Shown: positions 1 to 8,844 of the stretch, one piece after another
Layout of the letters: every line of letters begins with the position of its first letter
Position numbering within the stretch: position 1 is the first letter of the stretch
From: Aquimarina amphilecti
Lineage (GTDB): Bacteria > Bacteroidota > Bacteroidia > Flavobacteriales > Flavobacteriaceae
DNA length: 64,000 nucleotides
NCBI RefSeq assembly: GCF_900109375.1
Contig: NZ_FOAB01000005.1
Location: 434,001 to 498,000 of the forward strand
Direction: 5' to 3'
Translations under genes and position numbers: made by a program
The notes under the pieces: model-generated
The model's database searches: none
What the model was told of the DNA's origin: nothing
Seen by the model: only the letters and a program-made list of their open reading frames with translations

Positions 1-210
1 AAAATTTTTGAAGGCTTCGGATAGTGAAGATGTTATTTCTTCATCAAAATGGGGGAGTGGATGTTTATCTGGAACTCCAAACTGATGATAGTGTTCTAGA
101 TTTTTGGAGAAAACCTGTAGATGTTCTTCTTGTAAAAAATCAGCATAGCGTTCCCTCCAGGAATCTGAAAGGAACTGTTTGCTGTTTTGTAAAATTGAAA
201 ATAAATTCAT
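1..210 (-). CDS. Unrecognised protein, N-terminal part only (cut by window edge)
   Basis: Reading the minus strand from the ATG at 210-208 gives 70 codons with no stop before the window edge. The product starts MNLFSILQNSKQFL, is rich in charged and aromatic residues and has no signal peptide. It lies 18 bases downstream of the small basic gene at 229-450 in the same direction, which suggests shared transcription downstream of rtcB. A plus-strand frame over the same bases has weaker codon character and looks like a shadow. I do not recognise the family and the C-terminus is missing, so no function is proposed. Confidence 0.6.
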   Translation of the reverse strand, partial: MNLFSILQNSKQFLSDSWRERYADFLQEEHLQVFSKNLEHYHQFGVPDKHPLPHFDEEITSSLSEAFKNF

Positions 211-228
211 TTCAGTTTTTAAATTCTT

Positions 229-450
229 TTAGGCATCCCACCACATGGTTTTTTTATACAAAGGAAATTCTACTAATTCATTATTTAATTTTTTGCGTAA
301 AACAACTTTGCTTTTAGTGCGATATTCTCGTCTCTTTTCTCTTGTATACTCGCTACCTAACTTCCACCATTTCTGAGCGTTTTGCGTTCTCTTTTTCCTT
401 TTATGACTTGTTTTGTAATTATAAAATTTCTTGTTGTCATAAGATTTCAT
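229..450 (-). CDS. Small basic protein of unknown function
   Basis: A 73-residue product very rich in Lys, Arg, Tyr and Trp (for example KRKKRTQNAQKWWKLG), with no signal peptide or membrane segment. It starts at an ATG about 110 bases after the end of rtcB and is followed closely by the partial gene at the left edge. The composition would suit a nucleic-acid-binding or ribosome-associated protein, but that is only inference from charge. I do not recognise the family. Confidence 0.6.
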   Translation of the reverse strand: MKSYDNKKFYNYKTSHKRKKRTQNAQKWWKLGSEYTREKRREYRTKSKVVLRKKLNNELVEFPLYKKTMWWDA

Positions 451-527
451 CTGTATTAAATTTTAAGTTAAAAACTTAATACAGGGTTCCTTTTTTAATT
501 TGCATTTTACAATTCTTGTTTATCACA

Positions 528-549
528 CTGAGCTTTTCGAAAGGCTCAG
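528..549. repeat. REP-like palindrome between rtcB and the small basic gene
   Basis: CTGAGC (528-533) and GCTCAG (544-549) are perfect inverted arms around a TTTCGAAA centre, giving a 22-base hairpin. Similar TGAGC/GCTCA palindromes with a TCGA-type centre occur as dispersed intergenic repeats in flavobacterial genomes. It could also mark the 3' end of the rtcB transcript, although no T-run follows it on the minus strand. Confidence 0.5.
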
Positions 550-561
550 GTTGAGATATAA

Positions 562-2025
<1,464 letters not shown>

Positions 2026-2027
2026 TC

Positions 2028-2067
2028 AAAAAAAATCCTCAAAAGAAATATAACCAATTGAGGATTT
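2028..2067 (-). terminator. Rho-independent terminator of the lipoprotein gene
   Basis: Arms AAATCCTCAA (2033-2042) and TTGAGGATTT (2058-2067) form a perfect 10-base stem. On the minus strand a run of eight T follows (2035-2028). It sits 25 bases past the stop of the lipoprotein gene at 2092-2733 and insulates it from rtcB. Confidence 0.8.
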
Positions 2068-2091
2068 AGATACTATTAAACTAGATATTTT

Positions 2092-2733
2092 TTACTGCCT
2101 AACAAAAACCTTTAAATCATCACTTTTTTTCATCGCATACGAAAGTGATTTGTCACTAAATGATTTTTCGGGTTTGTAATTGCTTAGTGATAACACATTG
2201 GGTAGTTTCATACCCCAAGATCCAGATTTTTTGCTTTCTCCTGGAACAATCACAACTACATGGCCATATGTTTCTGCAGTGTCAATGATTAGTGCTAAAC
2301 CACCTCTATTGGTATGCTCTAATGCTTGATCTATGGTTTGCTGAGTTACAGTTCCTAATTGCAACCAACTCTTAGATCGCTCTGCAATAGGACGAATACT
2401 GTCATATATCACATATCCCGATTTTTGGTCCTTAAATTCTGTTACTTCAAAGACTTTGGTAATCGTTTTGGAGATACTATTTCTGCAATCATTTCGTTCT
2501 GTAGCTGCTTTTTTGCATATGATAAAATTCTCTACCTCTTTGTCCAGATCAATATTAGCTGGTTTTACTACCGAAGAGGTTTGATAATTATTATTTTTCT
2601 TTTCTGCTTCTTTTTCTTGATTATCATCAGTGGATTCTATTTTATTCTCAGTATCCAAAGTTTTTTCTTTTTGCTCGTCTTTACAGGCGAATAGACAAAT
2701 AACAAGAAGTAGTAGCGGGATTATTTTTTTCAT
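2092..2733 (-). CDS. Lipoprotein with possible NlpC/CHAP-like Cys-His pair
   Basis: 213 residues. The N-terminus MKKIIPLLLLVICLFAC is an SPII signal peptide with lipobox LFAC, so the mature protein is lipid-anchored. A charged low-complexity linker (about residues 20-60) follows. The globular part (about 70-213) contains NDCRNSISK and later ETYGHVVVIVPG. A Cys at the start of a helix and a His in a beta-strand of the type GHV are the layout of papain-like NlpC/P60 or CHAP amidases, so a peptidoglycan-amidase-like fold is possible. That is inference from two motifs; no family was firmly recognised. It is transcribed alone: a promoter element lies upstream and a terminator follows. Confidence 0.75.
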   Translation of the reverse strand: MKKIIPLLLLVICLFACKDEQKEKTLDTENKIESTDDNQEKEAEKKNNNYQTSSVVKPANIDLDKEVENFIICKKAATERNDCRNSISKTITKVFEVTEFKDQKSGYVIYDSIRPIAERSKSWLQLGTVTQQTIDQALEHTNRGGLALIIDTAETYGHVVVIVPGESKKSGSWGMKLPNVLSLSNYKPEKSFSDKSLSYAMKKSDDLKVFVRQ

Positions 2734-2780
2734 GTTGTTTAGTTTTAGTGATGTAATGATAGGTGATTTTTTATTAGGTT

Positions 2781-2788
2781 CAAAGATA
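2781..2788 (-). promoter_or_regulatory. Bacteroidota -7 box for the lipoprotein gene
   Basis: The minus strand reads TATCTTTG, an exact match to TAnnTTTG, 48 bases upstream of the lipoprotein ATG. I see no TTG at the usual -33 spacing, so it is a half-match. Confidence 0.5.
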
Positions 2789-2966
2789 TTTTTATGCTCA
2801 ATATCCGGTTGTGTAACATTAAATAATAATTTTAAATATTAAAATGTAGGGTTTTTCTGGAGTTGGCTGTTTATAGTATAAAAAATGGCTATAAAGAAGA
2901 ATATGAGTTAATTCTCGTTTTTTCATAAGCGACAAGTCAGTCGTCAGTGATTACTTTTTTAATGCA

Positions 2967-3001
2967 GAAAACCAGGATCCCGGCCTGGTTTTCTTTTTTT
3001 T
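2967..3001 (+). terminator. Strong hairpin terminator on the plus strand without a matching gene
   Basis: GAAAACCAGG (2967-2976) pairs perfectly with CCTGGTTTTC (2984-2993), and seven or more T follow on the plus strand. There is no plus-strand gene upstream between 2734 and 2966. It may end an unannotated small RNA, or serve as the 3' hairpin of the sigma-factor transcript on the minus strand, where the trailing T-run is missing. Confidence 0.6.
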
Positions 3002-3059
3002 AGCTATTCTTAAATTTTCTTAGCTATATCTTTTTAAAGTAAATAACTTTTGTAATTAG

Positions 3060-3635
3060 CTATGCGGTAATTCTAAGTTCACGATATAATGGATCTTTTT
3101 CGATCATCGTTAATAATTGTTTTTTGACATCAAATTTCTTTTTTCGAGTATATCCCTCCGTATACCCAGTGATTTTTGAAATTTCCTTCGCAGATTTCCC
3201 TTCAAAATATAACAGCATTAAATTTTTGTTATCACTACTTAATTTCTGGAAATGTTTTCGGTATAAATGTTCACGTTCTTGGTTTTCGATATCCTTGATT
3301 ACGGATTCAGTTACATGTTCTGCACTCATAAATTTTGTCTCATCATGAACTACTTTATGTTTATTGCGCAATCGAGTTCTCCAAGTGTTTTTGCAAATCC
3401 CATAAAAATATGTTGTTAATGGAACGTTTATTTCTAAAGTTCCAGATTTTAGTTTTTGATACAATACCACTAACGCATCCTGAAAAACATCTTCTACATC
3501 CTGCATATTACCATCATTTCTAAGGATATACCCTTGGATATATCTTACATTGTCACGATAGAAAACTTTTAATGTCCGTTGATCTCCCTTAATGATTCCG
3601 GATATTATTGCCTGATTTGCATCCATTTTTCCCAT
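3060..3635 (-). CDS. ECF-type RNA polymerase sigma factor
   Basis: About 192 residues from the chosen start (MGKMDANQ). Region 2 is seen as NMQDVEDVFQDALVVLYQK, followed by the core-binding helix FYGICKNTWRTRLRNK. Region 4 carries the helix-turn-helix SAKEISKITGYTEGYTRKKK, so this is a sigma-70 family ECF factor that directs RNA polymerase to an alternative promoter set. The frame stays open upstream to 3755, but a TATGTTTG promoter box at 3707-3714 lies inside that extension, so I place the start at 3635 (or 3626). No anti-sigma gene is adjacent, so control may be transcriptional or through a distant partner. Confidence 0.88.
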   Translation of the reverse strand: MGKMDANQAIISGIIKGDQRTLKVFYRDNVRYIQGYILRNDGNMQDVEDVFQDALVVLYQKLKSGTLEINVPLTTYFYGICKNTWRTRLRNKHKVVHDETKFMSAEHVTESVIKDIENQEREHLYRKHFQKLSSDNKNLMLLYFEGKSAKEISKITGYTEGYTRKKKFDVKKQLLTMIEKDPLYRELRITA

Positions 3636-3963
3636 TACTTTTTTGTTTATACCGTTTGTTTTTTGATTGGAATACTTAAATAAAATCTTACTTTTTTTTG
3701 ATGGTACAAACATAGATTTACTAGCGCGGAAGTCCTTACAGATTTCCGTAATCAAAGGGAATTTTTTTAGAAAAAACAGTTTTTTTAGTAATTGTTATCT
3801 AACTAAATATAATTGCAAAAAGCAGATGAAAAATGTACATCGCGATTTGATCAAAAGATCTACACGTAATCCTACTAAGAAGGATTTTTTTAAAGAAAAT
3901 ATTTGTAGAAAAAGAGATTAGAAACAAATAGCTAAGAATATAGCTCGTAGTAGATTGCTTTTT
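3636..3963. other. Intergenic region upstream of the sigma factor
   Basis: With the start of the sigma factor placed at 3635, this 328-base gap holds only its promoter box (3707-3714). A weak 5-base stem (AGCTA, 3930-3934, with TAGCT, 3941-3945) lies just past the response-regulator stop. I see no gene in it. Confidence 0.45.
3707..3714 (-). promoter_or_regulatory. -7 box of the sigma-factor gene
   Basis: The minus strand reads TATGTTTG, matching TAnnTTTG. It lies about 70 bases upstream of the start at 3635 and inside the longer open frame, which argues against the far-upstream start. No clear TTG is seen at -33. Confidence 0.5.
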
Positions 3964-4629
3964 TTACAATAACCCCAAATCTTTTACAATTGCAACTAGA
4001 TGTGTGGTGTTTTTTGCTTTAAAGTCATCAAAGAGTTTACTCACTCTTTTGTCAATAGTACTTTCGCTATTAGGAGAGATTTTTTGTTTTTTTAATTTCT
4101 GTACAATTTCTTTTTTAGTGAAACCGAGTGCAAGTTCTTCTAGTAACATAATATCAAAATCATCTAAATTGATGATATTATCGGTGTTAGCATCCGTTAC
4201 TTCTGATGGAAGCACGATATCACCTTTATACACACCTTGTATGCAGTTTACTAAATCTTTAATTGCATGTTGGCCTTTGCATACATAGCCATTTATATCA
4301 AGTTTTTGGAATAACATATTTATCTTATCAGGTCTGCTTTCCTGAGAGTATACGATTACATTAATGGTAGGGTCTATTTTCCGAATGTCTTGTATGAGTT
4401 CTATACCAGAAGTTCTGGTCTGCACTTTATGATCTTCTTTAAAAGAAAGATCTGTTATCAGTAATTCAAACGGGTCTTCACTTTGATGAGCTTTTCTAAA
4501 TTTGATATATGCATCATCACAGTATTTAGCTTCCTTAATATCTAGAATACCTACTTCGTCATTTAGTACTTTTACGATACCTTGATTGGCAATTTCATAA
4601 TCTTCTGCTACCAATACTTTTGTAAACAT
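3964..4629 (-). CDS. Response regulator, LuxR/NarL-like
   Basis: 221 residues. The receiver domain (about 1-130) shows acidic residues in LVAEDYE, the phospho-acceptor Asp in LLITDLSF, the switch Ser in VIVYSQES and the Lys in GYVCKGQ. The C-terminal part (about 150-221) has a LuxR-type helix-turn-helix, ALGFTKKEIVQKL, somewhat divergent from the classical GxSNKEIA form. It starts 12 bases after the histidine kinase gene and surely forms a two-component pair with it: the kinase transfers phosphate to this protein, which then binds DNA. Targets are not apparent from the sequence. Confidence 0.93.
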   Translation of the reverse strand: MFTKVLVAEDYEIANQGIVKVLNDEVGILDIKEAKYCDDAYIKFRKAHQSEDPFELLITDLSFKEDHKVQTRTSGIELIQDIRKIDPTINVIVYSQESRPDKINMLFQKLDINGYVCKGQHAIKDLVNCIQGVYKGDIVLPSEVTDANTDNIINLDDFDIMLLEELALGFTKKEIVQKLKKQKISPNSESTIDKRVSKLFDDFKAKNTTHLVAIVKDLGLL

Positions 4630-4641
4630 ATTCGATCCTTT

Positions 4642-6624
4642 TTAACACGGGATTTTAATCTCAGCTTTAAAGCCTTTATTTTTTTCTGAGTCAAAGATAA
4701 TAGTTCCGTTGATAGCTAGAATACGCTTTTCCGTATTACGGAGTCCATTTTTTGATTTTATAGCTGATTTTTGGATACCCACACCATTATCAGAGTACTT
4801 AATGATTAGGTTGTTTTTTTCATTTTTAAAGACAATAGCAACTAAATCTGCTTGACTATGTTTTTGCATATTGGTCATCAGTTCCTGTAATACTCTATAG
4901 ATAGTAATTTTTAGGTTTTTATCCATAGTATTCCAAACGATTTTGTCGATACCTCTTTGTACCAATCTAATATTGTTTTTGGTATAGTTGGTCAACATAT
5001 CCGTTAACTCCTCTAAGTAGGTTTCATCTACCTCGAACTCACTATTTTCTCTAGAGATATCTCTGGCTTTGGTATAGGCGGTATTGAGTTTTTTGGTAAT
5101 CTGCGGATCGTGTGGATCGTTTTGATATTGCATCATTACCTGAAATATATCATTACCAATTTCATCGTGTAACCGTTTAGAAATACGGGTTTCGGTTTCA
5201 TAAGCTGCCTGGAACTCTACAATTTTGTTTTGTTGCGCTAAATATTTGGTTCGCTGTCGCGAGAAATAGATGATAAACCCAATAAATGTAGCAAGTAGTA
5301 AGATCCCAAGGAGATAGATGGTGTTTTGATTTTGGATTTCTACAATTTCTTCTTTTTTCTGCTGGTTTTCTTTTTCTAGATTTTCGCTTTCGAACCGAAT
5401 TCTGGCGAATTTATCTCTAAATAAATTATCTCTTTTGGTTAGGCTGTTGCTTAGTTTGATATACTCCATCGCATATTTTCTTCCTTCTTCTGGAGGAGAA
5501 ACTTGTGCTAATAAATCATAGGCTTGAAGAAGTTCTACATTTTCGTTTACTAAAGGTGAAATGTCTTTCGTTTTTGTAGCATATTGTTTCGCAAGCTTAT
5601 TGTTACCAATGGATTGATAATACTCTGCTAAATGCAGGTTACTAGTAGAAATACCAACTATATCATCTATACTATCTCGTATGCTATATGCTCTTTTTAA
5701 TAAGTATAAAACACTGTCATTTTTTTTGTTATATAGAAATTTTGCATAGCCTAAATTGTCTAATAGTCGAGCGAATCGTTTAGGTCTAGTGCTTAAGAAA
5801 TATTTATATGAGAGTGCCTTTTTGTAGTATTCTATTGCACGATCATATTTTTGTTGAGATTTATAAGTTGTACCCATGTTGTTATATGATATAACTTTAT
5901 ATAAAGTGTCTTTAGAAGTGCCTTTAGAGTGCTTAATGGTTTCTAAATGATATTTTATTGCATCATCAAAACGACCTAATTGTTTGGCAATTATTCCTAA
6001 GTTGATATAAGATATTGGGATATATGATGCATTTCCTGATAATTCAAATTTTTCAATAGCTTTAACCGTGAGTGCTTCACTTTCATTATAATCTTTTACT
6101 TTTCTGGATAATTTGGCTAGATCTATTAATACAGTTCCATGATCGTGTATATAATCAACTTTATTTATTTTTTTTTGATTCCCAAACGTAGCATAAATTT
6201 TGTTTGAGTTATAGAAAAAATAGTAAGCGCTATCCAGTACTTGTTTTTTTCTATAATGAATTCCTAAGTTTAAATATGATTTAGCAATACCTATTGAATC
6301 ATTTGATAAAATTGATAATTGTAGCATTTCCTTATCCATATTTTTGGAAACTTCATAATTTTTTAATTCATAATGAATAGCAGAAATTTTTCGAATTTTA
6401 TTTCTCTTGTAAGTATTGTTTTCTAAGGTTCTGTATATTGAATAAGCTTTTTTTAAATTGTTTTTCCTTTCATTTATTGATAAGTTTTTGTCTGAAGCTA
6501 TTTTAAGATATTTTTCAATTTTATTAGATTTCGTAGGAATTTCTTGATTATTGTTAATTTCTTTAGAACAATTGTAAAACGAAATAAAAATAATAAATAA
6601 AAGATATACTACTTTTTTTCTCAT
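4642..6624 (-). CDS. TPR-containing sensor histidine kinase
   Basis: 660 residues. It starts with a lipobox-like signal (FISFYNC), then TPR-type helical repeats fill about residues 30-400. A transmembrane helix (about 435-455, IYLLGILLLATFIGFIIYF) precedes the cytoplasmic kinase. The phospho-acceptor box is RLHDEIGNDIF (HisKA_3 type), followed by QELMTNMQKHS (N box), DNGVGI and GLRNTEKRI (ATP-lid glycines). All key kinase residues are present. The layout, a periplasmic TPR sensor with a HisKA_3 kinase, is common in Flavobacteria and pairs with LuxR-type regulators such as the one 12 bases downstream. The signal sensed is unknown. Confidence 0.93.
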   Translation of the reverse strand: MRKKVVYLLFIIFISFYNCSKEINNNQEIPTKSNKIEKYLKIASDKNLSINERKNNLKKAYSIYRTLENNTYKRNKIRKISAIHYELKNYEVSKNMDKEMLQLSILSNDSIGIAKSYLNLGIHYRKKQVLDSAYYFFYNSNKIYATFGNQKKINKVDYIHDHGTVLIDLAKLSRKVKDYNESEALTVKAIEKFELSGNASYIPISYINLGIIAKQLGRFDDAIKYHLETIKHSKGTSKDTLYKVISYNNMGTTYKSQQKYDRAIEYYKKALSYKYFLSTRPKRFARLLDNLGYAKFLYNKKNDSVLYLLKRAYSIRDSIDDIVGISTSNLHLAEYYQSIGNNKLAKQYATKTKDISPLVNENVELLQAYDLLAQVSPPEEGRKYAMEYIKLSNSLTKRDNLFRDKFARIRFESENLEKENQQKKEEIVEIQNQNTIYLLGILLLATFIGFIIYFSRQRTKYLAQQNKIVEFQAAYETETRISKRLHDEIGNDIFQVMMQYQNDPHDPQITKKLNTAYTKARDISRENSEFEVDETYLEELTDMLTNYTKNNIRLVQRGIDKIVWNTMDKNLKITIYRVLQELMTNMQKHSQADLVAIVFKNEKNNLIIKYSDNGVGIQKSAIKSKNGLRNTEKRILAINGTIIFDSEKNKGFKAEIKIPC

Positions 6625-6700
6625 AAAATTATAAAACTATTATTAATGAAATATTGATAACACAATAAGATAATGCTATAAAGTTATGGAATCTAAATAG

Positions 6701-6732
6701 AAAAAGGATATTCATTTGATTGAATATCCTTT
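6701..6732 (-). terminator. Terminator of the 50-residue lipoprotein gene
   Basis: AAAGGATATTCA (6703-6714) and TGAATATCCTTT (6721-6732) form a perfect 12-base stem with a 6-base loop. Five T follow on the minus strand. It lies 16 bases past the stop of the gene at 6748-6900. Confidence 0.8.
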
Positions 6733-6747
6733 AGATTATAGAAAGTT

Positions 6748-6900
6748 TTAATTCTTAACAGTTTCATCATCCTCATCTTCAGTAAAAGAAGTTTTCTCTA
6801 CTTGCTCAACTCCAACTTCTTCATTGATAGAAGGAGGGTCGCAAGAAACGAAGTTTAGACCTAATAATACGGCTAATAGTAAAAATCTTAAAGTTTTCAT
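6748..6900 (-). CDS. Very small lipoprotein
   Basis: 50 residues from the ATG at 6900-6898. The N-terminus MKTLRFLLLAVLLGLNFVSC is a clear SPII signal with lipobox FVSC. The remaining 30 residues are acidic and hydrophilic (ending EDEDDETVKN), so the mature product is a short acidic lipopeptide. The frame can be extended upstream to 6972, but that extension runs through an inverted-repeat element and lacks coding character, so I reject it. A perfect terminator follows. The function is unknown. The long structured leader upstream is unusual for so small a gene. Confidence 0.7.
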   Translation of the reverse strand: MKTLRFLLLAVLLGLNFVSCDPPSINEEVGVEQVEKTSFTEDEDDETVKN

Positions 6901-6927
6901 GTTGTTAGTTGTTTGATATTCCAATTG

Positions 6928-6990
6928 TTGGGGTACGCCCATAGGTTGCAACCCCAGTTGGTATGTGCCCACATACCTAATACCTATGGG
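6928..6990. other. Nested hairpin element upstream of the small lipoprotein
   Basis: CCCATAGGT (6938-6946) pairs with ACCTATGGG (6982-6990). Inside it GGTATGT (6960-6966) pairs with ACATACC (6971-6977) around a 4-base loop. TGGGGT (6929-6934) can alternatively pair with ACCCCA (6951-6956), competing with the outer stem. On the minus strand this is the leader region of the gene at 6748-6900, where such competing stems could act as an RNA switch. No known riboswitch class was recognised. Confidence 0.45.
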
Positions 6991-7001
6991 AAATGATCAA
7001 T

Positions 7002-7201
7002 AAGGTGGGAAAGTGATCCTAGTGCAGTTGCGATACCTTACTTTCCCCTTTTCGGGTAGCGGCAAACTGCAGTTTGGATGGGTTTTGTCTTCGATGGAGT
7101 TTGTCTAAATACTTAGACATCTTTTCGGCTACGATTAGACTGATTGTTTAGCTCAGACTGATGTAGATCGATAGACAAAACGAGTTTTGTAACCTTTTTT
7201 T
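7002..7201 (+). ncRNA. Candidate structured RNA with terminator-like 3' end
   Basis: On the plus strand, GGGAAAGT (7007-7014) pairs with ACTTTCCC (7040-7047); CAAACTGCAGTTTG (7063-7076) is a palindrome; TGTCTAA (7102-7108) pairs with TTAGACA (7113-7119). AGACAAAAC (7173-7181) can pair with GTTTTGTCT (7082-7090) or, through its ACAAAAC part, with GTTTTGT (7184-7190). The latter is a terminator-like hairpin followed by a T-run from 7194. Mutually exclusive pairings of this kind are typical of attenuators. No plus-strand promoter box and no immediate plus-strand target gene were found, so the call is tentative. Confidence 0.3.
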
Positions 7202-7300
7202 AATAAGCGTCATAGAAATGTATACCTAGATACGTTCGATATATGAATGTTGTTATCTAACAATAAGTGTCTGATATAATCTACCTTGTGTGTCTATTAG

Positions 7301-7402
7301 TTTGTCGATTAGCCATTAGCTTATCGTGAGTACTATGTGAACACTTTAAGATTTTGATACCTTTTTTGATTTGTCGATAAAGACAAATCCGCTTATCGAG
7401 AG
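7301..7402. repeat. Two-part direct repeat
   Basis: TTTGTCGAT occurs at 7301-7309 and 7370-7378, each followed by GCTTATCG(T/A)GAG at 7319-7330 and 7391-7402. The spacing of the two halves is 18 and 21 bases. A hairpin (ATTTGTC with GACAAAT, 7369-7388) overlaps the second copy. It may be a pair of binding sites downstream of the gene at 7413-7643. Confidence 0.45.
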
Positions 7403-7412
7403 CTTACAACAT

Positions 7413-7643
7413 CTAAACTATATGCGAAGTAAAGCTGTCTGTTACTAGCACCTCACGAATGTGTATACTAGTTAAATTCAACTCTTTTTCCAGTACTGTT
7501 GTACCGTTTGCATTTGGCATTTTTACTGGAGTAGCATTAACAACCGAAGTGTGTAACCCTAATCCGTCGAAGCCTGCTAATGCATCGGCTAACAGATAAT
7601 TTCTGATCTCCTGCTCCTTTTTAGAAAATTGATTAAACTTCAT
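7413..7643 (-). CDS. 76-residue protein of unknown function
   Basis: The product starts MKFNQFSKKEQEIRNYLLAD and has an amphipathic N-terminal helix, then a Gly/Ala-rich middle (ADALAGFDGLGLHT) and a beta-rich C-terminal half. There is no signal peptide, membrane segment or cysteine. It stands alone between the repeat-rich gap and a divergently transcribed WYL regulator, so the regulator may control it. A -7-like box and a palindrome lie directly upstream (7686-7710). I do not recognise the family. Confidence 0.6.
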   Translation of the reverse strand: MKFNQFSKKEQEIRNYLLADALAGFDGLGLHTSVVNATPVKMPNANGTTVLEKELNLTSIHIREVLVTDSFTSHIV

Positions 7644-7685
7644 TGTTTTATTTTTTTGTTGTTAATTAATTGAAACTCTTTTTTT

Positions 7686-7710
7686 CGAATATACCCTGCA
7701 TTATTGCAGG
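7686..7710 (-). promoter_or_regulatory. Promoter-like box with adjoining palindrome
   Basis: The minus strand reads TATATTCG (7693-7686), a TAnnTTnG-type -7 box 43 bases upstream of the gene at 7413-7643. Immediately upstream, CCTGCA (7695-7700) and TGCAGG (7705-7710) form a perfect inverted repeat that would lie in the promoter spacer, the usual place for a repressor operator. Confidence 0.4.
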
Positions 7711-7769
7711 ATTTTACTTCTAAAGTTTCTTATTGTTTTGTTATTTATAGTACAAATGTCTGTGAGTAG

Positions 7770-7788
7770 TACGCATTCTTTTTGCGTA
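7770..7788. promoter_or_regulatory. Inverted repeat upstream of the WYL regulator
   Basis: TACGCA (7770-7775) and TGCGTA (7783-7788) are perfect 6-base arms with a 7-base spacer, 39-57 bases upstream of the regulator ATG at 7827. It could be an autoregulatory operator. Confidence 0.35.
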
Positions 7789-7826
7789 GTAAAAAATATT
7801 TATTATTTTTTCTAAAATATTTTTAC

Positions 7827-8837
7827 ATGGCTTCTAATAAAAATGCTTTAATACGGTATAAAACGATTGATCAATGCTTGCGCAATACCTTTAGGCGTTG
7901 GGTGTTGGATGATCTTATCGAGGCATGTTCTGATGCATTATATGAATATGAAGGAAAAGATGTGTATGTAAGTAAGCGTACGGTACAATTAGATATACAG
8001 ATGATGCGTAGTGATAAATTAGGATATAATGCTCCTATAGAAGTGTATCAACGCAAATTTTACCGATATGCAGAGGAAGATTATAGTATTATGAATATCC
8101 CGGTGACAGATCATGATATTAAAATTATGAACGAGTCTATCCAGATACTACGCCAGTTTAAAGACTTTTCGTTGTTTAAGGAGATGAATGGAGTTATCGA
8201 ACGGTTAGAAGATTCTGTATATGCAAATGAAAAAGACAACATACCTATTATTCATCTCGAAAAGAATGATCAGCTTAAAGGGTTAGAACATATCGATAGA
8301 TTGTATCATGCAATACAGAACAAGCAGGTTCTAAAAATGGCGTATAAATCCTTTAAAGCTAGAAGTGAGAGTGAAATTCTTATTCATCCACAATTACTAA
8401 AGGAATTTAATAATCGATGGTTTTTATTAGCGTTGGGCAATAAAAGAAAGCTCTTGACTACTTTTGCATTGGATAGGATTGTTAGTATCCATAATTCTGA
8501 AGAAGATATTGTTTATATAGATCAACATATTGATGGTGATATATATTATAAGGATGTAATAGGAGTGACGGTTTCAGAAAATGTAGTGCCAGAGCTTGTA
8601 AAGTTTAAGATAGACAATAGAAATGCCCCTTATGTAATCACCAAACCATTTCATACATCTCAAGAAACAATATCAAAAGATGAACTTGGTACGACTTTTA
8701 CGATTAAGGTTCAAATTAATTTTGAGTTAGAACGAGTAATTCTTGGCTTTGGTGATACAATAGAGGTGTTAGCGCCAGAACGATTACGTACCAGAATTCA
8801 TGGAAAGCTAAAAAGAGCTTTGGAGAGGTATGAATAA
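7827..8837 (+). CDS. WYL-domain transcriptional regulator
   Basis: 336 residues from the ATG at 7827 (MASNKNALIRYKTI). An upstream TTG start at 7782 would add 15 residues overlapping an inverted repeat and is less likely. The N-terminal part (about 1-90) is a winged helix-turn-helix with the pattern IDQCLRNTFRRW typical of Bacteroidota WYL proteins. The WYL domain (about 150-250) includes KMAYKSFKARSESEILIHPQLLKEFNNRWFL, in which the motif reads RWFL. The C-terminal part matches the WCX extension. WYL regulators often bind nucleic-acid-derived or nucleotide ligands and control defence or stress genes. Here the divergent neighbour is the orphan gene at 7413-7643. Confidence 0.88.
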   Translation: MASNKNALIRYKTIDQCLRNTFRRWVLDDLIEACSDALYEYEGKDVYVSKRTVQLDIQMMRSDKLGYNAPIEVYQRKFYRYAEEDYSIMNIPVTDHDIKIMNESIQILRQFKDFSLFKEMNGVIERLEDSVYANEKDNIPIIHLEKNDQLKGLEHIDRLYHAIQNKQVLKMAYKSFKARSESEILIHPQLLKEFNNRWFLLALGNKRKLLTTFALDRIVSIHNSEEDIVYIDQHIDGDIYYKDVIGVTVSENVVPELVKFKIDNRNAPYVITKPFHTSQETISKDELGTTFTIKVQINFELERVILGFGDTIEVLAPERLRTRIHGKLKRALERYE

Positions 8838-8844
8838 GCTTGTT

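Larger units (their letters stand above)
2734..3059. other. Intergenic region with one plus-strand terminator
   Basis: The stretch between two minus-strand genes has no convincing coding frame. It holds the promoter element at 2781-2788 and a strong hairpin with a T-run at 2967-3001 that points along the plus strand, although no plus-strand gene lies upstream. The rest is AT-rich and shows nothing I can name. Confidence 0.5.
6901..7412. other. Intergenic region dense in inverted repeats
   Basis: A 512-base gap between two tiny minus-strand genes, without a plausible coding frame. It holds at least seven perfect inverted repeats or palindromes of 7-14 bases, including 6938-6990, 7007-7047, 7063-7076, 7082-7181, 7102-7119, 7175-7190 and 7369-7388, and a two-part direct repeat at 7301-7402. 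This is far denser than in the other gaps of the window and suggests structured RNA or a multi-site regulatory region. Confidence 0.55.

Noticed and set aside
24..317. Plus-strand open frame of 97 codons at the left edge
   Set aside because: It lies opposite two minus-strand frames with better coding character and has no recognisable domain or start context.
3017..3939. 11-base inverted repeat (TTCTTAGCTAT) on both sides of the sigma-factor gene
   Set aside because: Could hint at a mobile unit, but the arms are short, AT-rich, lie in non-equivalent contexts and show no target-site duplication or transposase.
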